From Paenibacillus sp. Soil787 (GTDB taxonomy: Bacteria; Bacillota; Bacilli; Paenibacillales; NBRC-103111): a DNA stretch of 64,000 bases. The notes under the pieces were generated by a model, which saw nothing but the letters and a program-made list of their open reading frames with translations, ran no database searches and was not told the origin of the DNA. A program made the position numbers and the translations under genes. Position 1 is the stretch's first letter, and each line of letters opens with the position of its first letter. This document shows positions 10,091 to 18,924 of this stretch, one piece after another. The DNA lies in the NCBI RefSeq assembly GCF_001429545.1, contig NZ_LMSP01000002.1, positions 352,567 through 416,566 of the forward strand. Reading direction: 5' to 3'.

Positions 10091-10196
10091 GTTCATTTTT
10101 TAGAGATTTGATCAGTTTTCGTAGACCTATTTTTATTAAAATCGGTGTTTTACTGTTTTTTTTCTGTTACTCAGATTGTTAGTATTCGACTGAGTA
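10091..10196 (+). promoter_or_regulatory. Conserved operator/promoter element, copy 1 (before lipoprotein 1)
   Basis: The core AAAATCGGTGTT starts at 10138 and is preceded by GTAGACCTATTT and followed by a T-rich stretch. A -10-like hexamer TGAGTA begins at 10191, exactly 53 bases from the core start. The whole stretch from GTTCATT at 10091 aligns closely with 11873-11979, and the core with 27734-27792. No good -35 box is visible at the proper distance, which fits dependence on an activator, plausibly the divergent YesS-like regulator. Confidence 0.6.
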
Positions 10197-10216
10197 CTAC
10201 CCATGGAGGTCAATCA

Positions 10217-11785
10217 ATGAACAAATCAAAGGAAATGAAACGTTCGCTTGTTTTGCTGAGTATTGGTATCTCTGTTGCACTCGCTGGATGCAGCTCTCAA
10301 AAGACTGAACCAACGGCTTCTACTCTTGCGCCTAGCACGGCGGCAGCTCAAACAGCTCAACCTATAGCAACACCATTAGCGCCAGCTGAACTTACGTATT
10401 ACTTCCCGAACGGGCCTCAGAAGGATTTGCAGTCTGTAGAAGATGCTGTTAATAAGCTCATCAAGCCAAAAATTAACGCTACGGTTCGTCTGAAACTGAT
10501 TGATTGGGGCGCTTACGAAGAAAAAATGAAAGTCACCATGGCCTCTGGCGAACCCTATGATCTCGTATGGACAGGGGCGGGCTTTAACAATTACTTTAAA
10601 AATGTGGCGAATGGCGCTTATGCGCCGTTGGATGATTTGATTGCCGAATATCCTGACATGAAGAGAGGTATTCCAGATATGTTCTGGAATGCAGTTAAGG
10701 TGAAAGGAAAAATTTATGGGGTGCCTGTCTTCCAACAGTCAAACGCTGGGTACGGTTACACGATTCAGAAAACAATTGCAGATAAGTACAAATTGGATTG
10801 GAAGTCCATCACCAAATTATCCGATCTGACGCCTTTCCTTGAAACGGTCAAGAAGAACGAGCCCCAATTGATACCTTGGGAATTTAGCGATGCATTCACG
10901 ACTGCACCTCCTATGTTTGGCCTTGAGAGTTTAGGCGATGCGAAGACGCCAGGAGATCTTTACTTAAAAGATGGCAACAACGTTGTCAATCAGTATGAAA
11001 CTCCAGAATTCAAAGACTATATCAGGATGATGAGAGACTGGTACACCAAAGGATATTTGCGGAAAGACGCAGCGATCTTAAAAGAAACCACAGCAGATCG
11101 TAAGGCCGGAAAGAACGCTCTTCAATTGGGTCAGATCGATATTGACTCCGTGGCCTTAGCATCAGCAGGCATGGATGCTACAGGCAGAATGTCTATCTTC
11201 AATCCGGAAACACAGTCTTATGACTTCCAGTTCGTGAAGCCGCTGCTTACAACCGATAAAGCTGCAGCGACAATGACGGCTATCTCTACGAATTCCCCAA
11301 ACAAAGAAAGAGCTATGATGTTCCTCAATCTTCTGAACACCGACAAAGAAATTTACAACACACTTGTCTGGGGCGTTGAAGGCAAGCATTACAAGAAAGT
11401 CGCGGAAAATCGGATTGAGACCATCAAAGACGGAGGTTACCAAATCTTTGCTCCGTGGGAGTTCGGTAATATGTCACTCTCCTATTTGACAGAGGGTGAT
11501 CCAAAAGGAAACGATCAGAAGTTTACGCAAATGTGGGTAGATCTCAATAAAAACGCAACACCTTCAAATGCACTGGGATTCGTATTTGACTTTACTCCGG
11601 TTAAAGCAGAGAAGGCTAATGTTGACGCTGCCATCGATGAACTTTATTATGCGATCACGAGCGGTTCCGTAGACCCTGAGAAGTACTTGCCACAATTCCT
11701 GGATAAGTTAAAAAAGGCGGGCTCCGATAAAATTATTGCTGAGAAGCAAAAGCAATTGGATGCTTGGAAAGCGACAACTAAATAG
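10217..11785 (+). CDS. LplA-type sugar-binding lipoprotein, tandem copy 1
   Basis: Extracellular solute receptor (522 residues) for the importer whose permeases follow. The frame reaches back to 10145, but the ATG at 10217 has GGAGGTCAATCA directly upstream, the same leader as its duplicate at 13931, and begins a lipoprotein signal with lipobox LAGC near residue 26. A low-complexity Ala/Thr/Pro linker follows, then the conserved body, including YYFPNGPQKDLQSVEDAVNK and the C-terminal FVFDFTPVKAEKAN. This family (SBP type 1, LplA/YtcQ-like, about 500 residues) binds oligosaccharides in Firmicutes. It is preceded by a conserved promoter element and followed by a strong terminator, so it can be expressed separately from the permeases. 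By eye about nine in ten residues match the copy at 13931. Confidence 0.93.
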   Translation: MNKSKEMKRSLVLLSIGISVALAGCSSQKTEPTASTLAPSTAAAQTAQPIATPLAPAELTYYFPNGPQKDLQSVEDAVNKLIKPKINATVRLKLIDWGAYEEKMKVTMASGEPYDLVWTGAGFNNYFKNVANGAYAPLDDLIAEYPDMKRGIPDMFWNAVKVKGKIYGVPVFQQSNAGYGYTIQKTIADKYKLDWKSITKLSDLTPFLETVKKNEPQLIPWEFSDAFTTAPPMFGLESLGDAKTPGDLYLKDGNNVVNQYETPEFKDYIRMMRDWYTKGYLRKDAAILKETTADRKAGKNALQLGQIDIDSVALASAGMDATGRMSIFNPETQSYDFQFVKPLLTTDKAAATMTAISTNSPNKERAMMFLNLLNTDKEIYNTLVWGVEGKHYKKVAENRIETIKDGGYQIFAPWEFGNMSLSYLTEGDPKGNDQKFTQMWVDLNKNATPSNALGFVFDFTPVKAEKANVDAAIDELYYAITSGSVDPEKYLPQFLDKLKKAGSDKIIAEKQKQLDAWKATTK

Positions 11786-11816
11786 GCTGGTTAAAACAAA
11801 CTAGCTAAGTTATCTA

Positions 11817-11853
11817 AGAGCATTCACTTTGTATTTCGGTGAATGCTCTTTTT
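11817..11853 (+). terminator. Rho-independent terminator after lipoprotein 1
   Basis: AGAGCATTCAC (11817-11827) pairs with GTGAATGCTCT (11839-11849) around an 11-base loop, then a T run. It isolates the first lipoprotein from the permease operon. Confidence 0.92.
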
Positions 11854-11872
11854 GCATCAACTTTCCATTTTG

Positions 11873-11979
11873 GTTCATTTTTCAGAGTTTCGATTAGTTT
11901 TTGTAGTCCTATTTCATTTAAAAATCGGTGTTAAACTGTTTTTTTTCAGTATTCAAATCATTCATTTTCGATTTATGAT
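11873..11979 (+). promoter_or_regulatory. Conserved operator/promoter element, copy 2 (before permease operon)
   Basis: Core AAAATCGGTGTT starts at 11921 and is followed by a T tract; the -10-like hexamer TATGAT begins at 11974, again exactly 53 bases later. Upstream, GTTCATTTTTCAGAG and GTAGTCCTATTTC align with copy 1 almost base for base, allowing one length difference. The element drives the LplB/LplC permease genes and the second lipoprotein. Confidence 0.65.
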
Positions 11980-12021
11980 GGGGACACCAAATTCATCGCC
12001 GCCACGCAAAGGAGAATGCTT

Positions 12022-12981
12022 GTGGAATCGAAAACAACCATAAAAAAGCGAGCGCCCGTCATACCCGTCATAAGCGAACTAATGAAAAACAAAATCTTTT
12101 ATCTCATGATGCTTCCCGGACTGGTTTACATCATTGTCATGTTTTATCTACCGATGTTTGGAGTTGTCATTGCGTTTGAACAATATAACCCCATTAAAGG
12201 GATCTTTAACAGTAAATGGGTAGGCTTCGCGAATTTTAAGTTTCTATTTCAATCCGATGCACTTTTTCAAATCACCTTCAATACAATCGCCTACAATCTT
12301 ATCTTCATCATACTCGGTATCGGTTTATCGCTCGTGATTGCTATTCTCATCAATGAAATAGGCAATCGTTATCTTGCAAGTGCTTACAAAAGCATTTTAC
12401 TGCTTCCTTTTCTCTTGTCTTGGGTGGTAGCTGAATATTTGCTTTTCACTTTCTTAAGTATGGACAAAGGCATTATCAATACTTTGCTGGCACAATTCAA
12501 TGTCGAACCTGTCCAGTGGTATTCCGAACCATTCTACTGGTGGTTTATTTTACCGGCGAGCTATGTCTGGAAGAACGTTGGTTACTTCTCCGTTATTTTT
12601 GCAGCAGGAATTGCTGGGATTTCCTCCGAGTATTATGAGGCAGCGAAAATGGATGGCGCAAACAAATTTCAGCAAGCCATCAAAATTACGATTCCGATGC
12701 TGGCCCCGATCACGATTACTTTACTGCTGCTGCAGGCGGGGAAAATTTTTTACGCCGCATTTGGCGATTGGGGAATGTTTTATAACCTGCCGAAGGAGTC
12801 AGGTGTTTTGTTCGGTGCCACGAACGTCATCGATACTTACGTTTACAGATCTCTGAAAAACATGGGCGATTTCGGAATGTCTTCCGCCGTTGGACTGTAC
12901 CAAGCATGTGTTGGATTTATCCTAGTCGTTGTATCGAACTTTTTGATAAGACTTTATGATCGTGATAGTGCATTGTTCTAG
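12022..12981 (+). CDS. LplB-type sugar ABC importer permease
   Basis: One of two membrane subunits of an oligosaccharide importer. An ATG at 12016 is only 1 base from the AAAGGAG at 12008-12014, so the in-frame GTG at 12022, with 7 bases of spacing, is preferred, giving 319 residues. Six hydrophobic helices are visible, starting IFYLMMLPGLVYIIVMFYLP. The ATPase-contact loop EAAKMDGANKFQQAIKITIP is the EAA motif. No ATPase gene is nearby, as is normal for LplB/YteP-type systems, which share a general ATPase such as MsmX. It is followed after 12 bases by its partner permease. Confidence 0.94.
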   Translation: MESKTTIKKRAPVIPVISELMKNKIFYLMMLPGLVYIIVMFYLPMFGVVIAFEQYNPIKGIFNSKWVGFANFKFLFQSDALFQITFNTIAYNLIFIILGIGLSLVIAILINEIGNRYLASAYKSILLLPFLLSWVVAEYLLFTFLSMDKGIINTLLAQFNVEPVQWYSEPFYWWFILPASYVWKNVGYFSVIFAAGIAGISSEYYEAAKMDGANKFQQAIKITIPMLAPITITLLLLQAGKIFYAAFGDWGMFYNLPKESGVLFGATNVIDTYVYRSLKNMGDFGMSSAVGLYQACVGFILVVVSNFLIRLYDRDSALF

Positions 12982-12993
12982 GAGGATGACAAG

Positions 12994-13869
12994 ATGATCA
13001 AACGACTTACGTTTCCTAACTTTATGTTAAACGCTATTTTTATGGTGTATTGCGCAATATGCCTGATACCTTTGCTCATTGTACTTTCCGTGTCTCTGTC
13101 CGATGAGCAGTCTATCTTTCAGTCTGGCTATCATGTAATTCCCTTGAAATTTAGTTTAAATGCCTATGCATACATTTTGAACGGGAATTCACCTATTTTG
13201 AGAGCCTACCTCGTTACCATCATCGTAACCCTCGTCGGCACTCTGCTGCACCTGATCATCTCATCATTGTTTGCGTATAGTCTTTCAAGAAAAGAAGTGA
13301 AGTACAGAAGCATTGTATCCTTCTTGGTCGTATTCTGCCTATTGTTCAGTGGAGGATTAGTGCCTTCGTACATTCTACTCTCGAAATACCTTCATCTGAA
13401 GGATACGATATTTGTACTTTTCGTTCCATACTTGGTTTCATCGGTCAATGTGCTGATCATGAGAAATTTCTTTACATACACAATTCCGGAATCCATCATA
13501 GAATCCGCAAGAATTGACGGATCAGGCGAGTTTCATACCTTTATGAAGCTGGTTATTCCCTTATCGACGCCAGTTCTCGCGACCATCGGTCTATTCACAG
13601 CTGTATTTCTCTGGAACGATTGGTTTACTGCCGCCTTATACATTGAGAACGGCAAGCTGTATACACTGCAATTTCTGCTTCAGTCAATCATGAACAACAT
13701 CGCCTTTCTTCAAGGAAATGCTTTGACCCAGAAAGCCGCAGCTGTACAACCAGACGAAACGGCTAGAATGGCAACCTGCGTTTTATCCGTGGGGCCAATT
13801 ATTCTCGCTTACCCTTATTTGCAGAAATATTTCGTCAAAGGCCTTACATTAGGCGCAGTAAAATCGTAA
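12994..13869 (+). CDS. LplC-type sugar ABC importer permease
   Basis: Second membrane subunit (291 residues) of the importer with the product of 12022. AGGAGG lies 9 bases before the ATG. Hydrophobic helices and the EAA loop ESARIDGSGEFHTFMKLVIP are present, as is the characteristic C-terminal ending LQKYFVKGLTLGAVKS shared with the paralogue at 34978. Lies between the first permease and the second lipoprotein in one operon. Confidence 0.94.
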   Translation: MIKRLTFPNFMLNAIFMVYCAICLIPLLIVLSVSLSDEQSIFQSGYHVIPLKFSLNAYAYILNGNSPILRAYLVTIIVTLVGTLLHLIISSLFAYSLSRKEVKYRSIVSFLVVFCLLFSGGLVPSYILLSKYLHLKDTIFVLFVPYLVSSVNVLIMRNFFTYTIPESIIESARIDGSGEFHTFMKLVIPLSTPVLATIGLFTAVFLWNDWFTAALYIENGKLYTLQFLLQSIMNNIAFLQGNALTQKAAAVQPDETARMATCVLSVGPIILAYPYLQKYFVKGLTLGAVKS

Positions 13870-13930
13870 AGATCGGCTTTACCGGGAATCAACCCGTTAA
13901 GCATATAAAAACAAATTTGGAGGTCAATCA

Positions 13931-15499
13931 ATGAAAAAAGCGATGAAAATGGCAAGTTCACTGGTTACGCTGAGTATTGGTTTCTCTGTCGCGCTAGCTG
14001 GGTGCAGTACTCCAAAGGCTGAGCCAACGCCTTCTGCAACTCCCGCCCCTAGTACGGCGGCAGCTCAAACAGCCCAACCAACTGTAACACCATTAGCGCC
14101 AGTCGAACTTACGTATTACTTCCCGAACGGGCCTCAGAAGGATTTGCAGACTGTTGAAGATGCCGTGAATAAACTCATCAAACCCAAAATCAATGCCACC
14201 GTTCACCTTAAGCTAATTGATTGGGGCGCATACGAAGAAAAAATGAAAGTCGTCATGGCTTCTGGCGAACCTTACGATCTCGTATGGACAGCGGCGGGCT
14301 TTAACAATTACTTTCAAAATGTGGCGAATGGCGCTTATGCACCGTTGGATGATTTGATTGCCAAATATCCTGACATGAAGAAAGGTATTCCGGATATGTT
14401 CTGGAATGCAGTTAAAGTGAAAGGGAAAATTTATGGGGTGCCTGTCTTCCAACAGTCAACCGCTGGGTACGGTTACACGATTCAGAAAACAATAGCAGAT
14501 AAGTACAAATTGGATTGGAAGTCCATCACCAAGTTATCTGACCTGACTCCTTTCCTAGAAACAGTCAAGAAAAATGAGCCGAATCTAATTCCATGGGAAT
14601 TTGCTGATGCATTCACCGTTGCCCCTCCTATGTTTGGTCTTGAGAGTTTAGGTGATTCTAAGACACCTGGAGATCTTTACTTAAAAGATGGCAGCAAGGT
14701 TGTTAATCAGTATGAAACACCGGAATTCAAAGACTATCTCACGATGATGAGGGACTGGTACACCAAAGGATATTTGCGGAAAGACGCAGCGACCCTTAAG
14801 GATACCGCAGCAGACCGTAAAGCTGGAAAGAACGCCTTACAGTTGGGCCAGATCGATATTGACTCCGTGGCCTTCGCAGCAGCAGGCATGGAAGCTACAG
14901 GCAGAATGTCTGGCTTCAATCCGGATACACAGTCTTACGATTTCCAATTCGTGAAGCCGCTTCTTACAACCGATAAAGCTGCAGCGACAATGACGGCTAT
15001 ATCCGCCAATTCGCCAAACAAAGAAAGAGCAATGATGTTCCTCAATCTGTTGAACACTGACAAAGAAATTTACAACACTCTTGTCTGGGGCGTTGAGGGC
15101 AAGCATTACAAGAAAGTTTCTGAAACCCGCATTGAAACGATCAAAGAGGGCGGCTACCAAATGTTTGCTCCTTGGGAATTCGGCAACATGGCGCTCTCCT
15201 ATTTGTCGGAAGGCGATCCAAAAGGAAACGATCAGAAGTTTACGCAAATGTGGGTAGATCTCAATAAAAACGCAGCACCTTCCAATGCACTGGGCTTCGT
15301 TTTTGACTTTACGCCAGTGAAGGCTGAGAAGGCGAACACCGATGCGGTCATTGCGGAGCTTTATAACGCGCTTGCTTCCGGTTCTGTAGATCCTAGCAAG
15401 TATTTGCCAACTTTCCTTGAAAAACTCAAGAATGCTGGCGGCGACAAAATTATTGCTGAAAAGCAAAAGCAACTTGATGCTTGGAAAGCTGCTAAATAA
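13931..15499 (+). CDS. LplA-type sugar-binding lipoprotein, tandem copy 2
   Basis: Second solute receptor (522 residues) for the same permease pair, a recent duplicate of the gene at 10217. It has the same length, same GGAGGTCAATCA leader before the ATG, the same lipobox region (ALAGC) and long runs of identical residues such as YYFPNGPQKDLQ and DKAAATMTAIS. Differences are scattered and include charge changes in the ligand-facing body. It is downstream of the permeases, so the operon order is permease, permease, receptor, while copy 1 has its own promoter and terminator. The two could bind the same sugar at different expression levels, or related sugars. Confidence 0.93.
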   Translation: MKKAMKMASSLVTLSIGFSVALAGCSTPKAEPTPSATPAPSTAAAQTAQPTVTPLAPVELTYYFPNGPQKDLQTVEDAVNKLIKPKINATVHLKLIDWGAYEEKMKVVMASGEPYDLVWTAAGFNNYFQNVANGAYAPLDDLIAKYPDMKKGIPDMFWNAVKVKGKIYGVPVFQQSTAGYGYTIQKTIADKYKLDWKSITKLSDLTPFLETVKKNEPNLIPWEFADAFTVAPPMFGLESLGDSKTPGDLYLKDGSKVVNQYETPEFKDYLTMMRDWYTKGYLRKDAATLKDTAADRKAGKNALQLGQIDIDSVAFAAAGMEATGRMSGFNPDTQSYDFQFVKPLLTTDKAAATMTAISANSPNKERAMMFLNLLNTDKEIYNTLVWGVEGKHYKKVSETRIETIKEGGYQMFAPWEFGNMALSYLSEGDPKGNDQKFTQMWVDLNKNAAPSNALGFVFDFTPVKAEKANTDAVIAELYNALASGSVDPSKYLPTFLEKLKNAGGDKIIAEKQKQLDAWKAAK

Positions 15500-15536
15500 G
15501 TAACTGAAGCCAAAGTAATAAGGTACGTTCGTACTT

Positions 15537-15606
15537 GGGGAACTTTCCATGTAATCCTACTTGTTAATTCTACTTGTAGTGAATACTTGAAAAGTTCCCC
15601 TTTTTT
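15537..15606 (+). terminator. Rho-independent terminator after lipoprotein 2
   Basis: GGGGAACTTTCC (15537-15548) pairs with the segment ending AAAGTTCCCC (15591-15600), followed by six T. The loop is about 40 bases, so the stem is probably helped by internal pairing. Confidence 0.75.
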
Positions 15607-15610
15607 AAAA

Positions 15611-15682
15611 TATAGAAATTATATGTTTCACATAATAAGTTGGCTATATTTCTAGATAAACGCTCCCGTCCTGTAAGGACGG
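15611..15682 (+). promoter_or_regulatory. Inverted repeat and small perfect hairpin upstream of AraC gene
   Basis: TATAGAAAT (15611-15619) faces ATTTCTA (15648-15654), with a near-palindrome ATTATATG...CACATAAT between them. CCGTCCT (15666-15672) then pairs with AGGACGG (15676-15682) around a 3-base loop. There is no T run directly after it, so a terminator is unlikely. These could be operator or leader structures for the regulator gene at 15765; function unknown. Confidence 0.35.
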
Positions 15683-15764
15683 CGTAGCCGTTTATTTTGA
15701 CTCATTATAAGATTTGGACAATCTCTGGTTTTTACTCGTTGCCCAAAATAAAGGAGGCGTAATC

Positions 15765-16625
15765 GTGCGAACATTGGAAACGATGGCTCCGAAGGAATCA
15801 TTGCCGTATTTGAAACATTTATTTTACCCGCCTTACATTACGCTCGCGCACATTTTTCATGCCAAAGAAGGATGGGAGCTGCCGAGACGCCAATTTTTGC
15901 AATATCAATTTCAGTATGCCGTGCAAGGATCAACCGTATTTGAAATCGAGGGCCGAACGTTCTCGACGAAGAAGGGGGATTTAGTCGTTGTTTATCCCTA
16001 TCAGTCTCACAGTGTAACGACGATTCCGGGGGATCCTTATGTGTGTATTTCGCTCGTTTTTCATTTCGGAGAAACCGATTTTCCGCTTAAAGAGCTTCTG
16101 AAAGGAACGAATGACGTCGGAACGTTTCTGGATGAGCCCATCGTGCAGCATTTGACCCAAATTCCGGCCCTTATTCGCCAGTCAAGCCATTCGAGCCAGT
16201 TGAAAGCACAAGGATTGCTCTCTCTCGTTATTGCACAGCTTATCCGACATGCCGAGAAACCTAAATCTCCATCGCCAAAAAAACTCAAGAGCAAGACCAA
16301 CATGCAGCGGGTCGAGCACTTTATTCAGCAACATTATGCGGAAGAAATTACGCTGGAAAAATTGGAGCAGATTTCCGGATTTAGCCGGAATCATCTCATT
16401 AATCAGTATAGAGAGCTGTTTCAGGTTACACCTTTTGAACATATTCGGTTACTCCGAGTCCGCAAAGCAAAGCAGCTGGCGTTGGAGTCAAAAATGTCCA
16501 TTAGCGAAATTGCTGAAGTCGTCGGATATCAAGATGTCCACGCTTTTAGCAAAATGTTCAAGAAGGTGACCGGCATCAGTTTGAGCCAATTTTGTTCTTC
16601 CTTAGTGATCAATAAACCAAAGTAA
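15765..16625 (+). CDS. AraC-family regulator with N-terminal cupin sensor, paralogue A
   Basis: Cytosolic one-component sugar regulator of 286 residues. The open frame starts at 15714, but the GTG at 15765 has AAGGAGG at 15751-15757 and is preferred. The N-terminal half has the cupin pattern of AraC_binding domains (FEIEGRTFSTKKGDLVVVYPYQSH); the C-terminal 100 residues contain two helix-turn-helix motifs (LEKLEQISGFSRNHLINQY and ISEIAEVVGYQDVHAFSKMF). It precedes the predicted glycosidase at 16738 and is probably cotranscribed or adjacent to its targets. The regulator at 25166 is a clear paralogue (shared PPYITLAH and YVC(I/V)S(L/I)VFHFG), and the two bracket two enzyme genes. Confidence 0.92.
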   Translation: MRTLETMAPKESLPYLKHLFYPPYITLAHIFHAKEGWELPRRQFLQYQFQYAVQGSTVFEIEGRTFSTKKGDLVVVYPYQSHSVTTIPGDPYVCISLVFHFGETDFPLKELLKGTNDVGTFLDEPIVQHLTQIPALIRQSSHSSQLKAQGLLSLVIAQLIRHAEKPKSPSPKKLKSKTNMQRVEHFIQQHYAEEITLEKLEQISGFSRNHLINQYRELFQVTPFEHIRLLRVRKAKQLALESKMSISEIAEVVGYQDVHAFSKMFKKVTGISLSQFCSSLVINKPK

Positions 16626-16737
16626 AATATATTTCATTTGAGTGGGATTTTGGATACTAAAAAGAGTTACCGTCTAAATACTTCTGACGCTCTTCATTCT
16701 ATACTGGTGGTAGTCAATAAAGGAAGGAAGTCAGGGA

Positions 16738-18840
16738 ATGAAGCTGCGTGTTGATATGAAAGCATTAGCGTTGCCAAATGTATTGCTTAAGTTCGGAACA
16801 GGGGAGCAAGTGATTGAAGCCACCACGCTGCTGAACGGTTTTACCGATACAACATCGGAAAGTTGGGTAACATCAGGAGACGGAATCATCCGCCGAAGAA
16901 CGTTTGCAGATATTATAAACAAACGCGAAGTTCAAATGACCGAACGTTTTCAGCCCTCTAGCTCAGGGGTGCGATGGGAGACGGAGTTGTGGACGGACTA
17001 TGAAGAGCCTTTTACGGCGCCTGTTATTTCGGAAATTCGCTGCGATTCAGTGGAGTGGCCGAATTATTGGGCCACATGGGCCGATCATCGTCCAGACGGT
17101 CCAGACACCGTAGGCGATCCGTGGGCCGTTGCCAACGCCGATTTGGACGCTGTAAAAGATTTGCGCTTTTCGTGGCAGGATCCGCTTATTCCAAGGAAAG
17201 CGGAAAGTCGTCGCTTTTGGTACGGCGCCCCCTATTTTGAAGAAGATAACCCACGTCTCGGATTCAGCCCATTTATGAACGATCTCATTTGCATGCCGCT
17301 CGTTTGTGCTTTTCATGCATCTTCTGATGTCGGTTTGACGTTCGCGCTCTCGCCGGAAGAGCCGCTGTTGGATGTGTTTTTGGATACGGACAAAGAAGGT
17401 GCCTACCGATTTACGCGAATGTTCTATCGGTTTGAAAAGGGGCGTCCGCTTCGTTTCTCAGCCGATTTGTTTACACACGAGAACGATTGGCGTGGCAGCT
17501 TGCGCAGGATGACAGAGCGATACCCCCAATACTTTCATTCACCGCTGTCCATCACGCAAGATATTGCCGGTACGGGGGCTTATTCCACGCACGAAGTCGA
17601 GTTTGATGAAATGAAGATGCAGAAAATGGCTTTTAAAGTGAATTGGAAAGCCAGTTTCGACTTCCCTTATATGGGTATGTTTTTGCCTGATGTGTCGAAC
17701 GATGAGGAATGGATGTCCTATGGAAAATACCCGCAAACGATTGCACGCATGCGCGAGTATTCGGCGAAAATGCATAGTCGCGGGTTTCATGTACTCAGCT
17801 ACTTCAACGTCACCGAATTTGGCGCGGATGTGCAGTTTCCATTGCCCGATGTGGAGTCACAGGAAGGCTCGGAAACCGATCAACTCTGGAAAGACTGTTC
17901 ACTCTATTTAAGTAGAGAATTGAAGGAAGCGCTGTTATTGAACCGGCAAGGCCAACCGTATTGGTCATGGGCGAACGCGGTGGTCATGGATCCGGGCGAG
18001 CCGGTCTACCAACAATTTTTGCTGGATCAGGCACGTAGACATCTGGAGCTAATTCCAGAATCTAGCGGCATTTGCATCGATCGGTTGGATTGGACACGCT
18101 TTTACAACGATTCCGGAGACGACGGTATCAGTTGGTTCGATGGGAAACCTTGTCGTTCGCTGCAAGTATCCTGGCAACAGGTTTCGGAGCAGCTAGGTGA
18201 ATTGTTTCATGCGCATAACAAAGTGGTTTACTGCAACAATCATACGAAACGGCTGGAACAGTTGCTGCATGTCGATGGCATATTTGACGAGTTCACCTAT
18301 GCGGCGGCAGCTTTAAACTTGAGCGCGATGCTGGGATTATTTAAGCCGGTACTAGGCTGGATCGCTCATGCCGGACAAGTGATGCCGGATTACGATGTTT
18401 TTTTTCAACGGTTTTTATATATGGGCGTATTTCCGATGGCTCCTTTTCCTGGAAACGACCATTCATTACTTCCAAGTCCGGAAGTGGATGAAGCCTTTCT
18501 GGCGTATGGTCCGCTGCTAGATCGACTAAGAGGGAAGAGATGGACGCTGTCTCCTCGCCCGGTTTCGGTAGTTGATAATGTCGCGATTGCCAATGTGTTC
18601 GAAGTACCGGGCGGTTACGTTGTTCCTGTCGTGTTCGCGAAGGCGGAAACGGTTCGTCTAGTTCTTCGACTTCCTGAGTTCGCCATGAAGGATCGGTATG
18701 CCGTGTACGAAATTTTGCATCCGGGAAGCGACGATACAATGCCTGTTCATTCCGAACGCCGTGAGGGAAGTTTGGAGCTGGAGGTTGCTGTGCGGAATGG
18801 TTGTGCAATGGTGATTGTACATATTCGAAGTGATAGCTGA
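16738..18840 (+). CDS. Predicted cytoplasmic glycoside hydrolase, TIM-barrel type, family not recognised
   Basis: A 700-residue protein with no signal peptide, so probably intracellular. AAGGAAGG precedes the ATG. The first 250 residues look like a beta-rich domain; the middle looks like a TIM barrel, with strand-like segments ending in acidic residues, for example GFHVLSYFNVTEFG, GICIDRLDWTRFYND (Asp near residue 447) and IFDEFTYAAAALN. This layout resembles retaining glycosidases of the GH27/GH31/GH36 type clan, but I cannot place it in a family. The C-terminal stretch has short beta strands (GYVVPVVFAKAETVRLVLRL) typical of the closing sandwich domain. It sits between an AraC gene and the secreted 2018-residue enzyme, suggesting it finishes hydrolysis of imported fragments. 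Enzyme class is inference. Confidence 0.6.
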   Translation: MKLRVDMKALALPNVLLKFGTGEQVIEATTLLNGFTDTTSESWVTSGDGIIRRRTFADIINKREVQMTERFQPSSSGVRWETELWTDYEEPFTAPVISEIRCDSVEWPNYWATWADHRPDGPDTVGDPWAVANADLDAVKDLRFSWQDPLIPRKAESRRFWYGAPYFEEDNPRLGFSPFMNDLICMPLVCAFHASSDVGLTFALSPEEPLLDVFLDTDKEGAYRFTRMFYRFEKGRPLRFSADLFTHENDWRGSLRRMTERYPQYFHSPLSITQDIAGTGAYSTHEVEFDEMKMQKMAFKVNWKASFDFPYMGMFLPDVSNDEEWMSYGKYPQTIARMREYSAKMHSRGFHVLSYFNVTEFGADVQFPLPDVESQEGSETDQLWKDCSLYLSRELKEALLLNRQGQPYWSWANAVVMDPGEPVYQQFLLDQARRHLELIPESSGICIDRLDWTRFYNDSGDDGISWFDGKPCRSLQVSWQQVSEQLGELFHAHNKVVYCNNHTKRLEQLLHVDGIFDEFTYAAAALNLSAMLGLFKPVLGWIAHAGQVMPDYDVFFQRFLYMGVFPMAPFPGNDHSLLPSPEVDEAFLAYGPLLDRLRGKRWTLSPRPVSVVDNVAIANVFEVPGGYVVPVVFAKAETVRLVLRLPEFAMKDRYAVYEILHPGSDDTMPVHSERREGSLELEVAVRNGCAMVIVHIRSDS

Positions 18841-18848
18841 ATAGGCGC

Positions 18849-18876
18849 TTGCCTCTTACCGTGTTGTAAGGGGCAA
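18849..18876 (+). other. Imperfect intergenic hairpin
   Basis: TTGCCTCTTAC (18849-18859) pairs with GTAAGGGGCAA (18866-18876) with one G-T pair around a 6-base loop and no T run. It lies in the 84-base gap between two same-strand enzyme genes and may act in RNA processing or partial termination. Confidence 0.4.
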
Positions 18877-18924
18877 ATAATTTGAATTGAACGTAATTCT
18901 AAACGTTAACATGGGAGGGTTACA

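Noticed and set aside
14837..15550. Open frame of 237 codons on the minus strand, antisense to lipoprotein 2
   Set aside because: It mirrors the conserved coding frame of the receptor gene; the related frames opposite copy 1 are broken up, no ribosome site is seen and the protein has no family resemblance.
15666..15682. Second terminator after lipoprotein 2
   Set aside because: The 7-base hairpin is not followed by a T run and a good terminator already ends at 15606.
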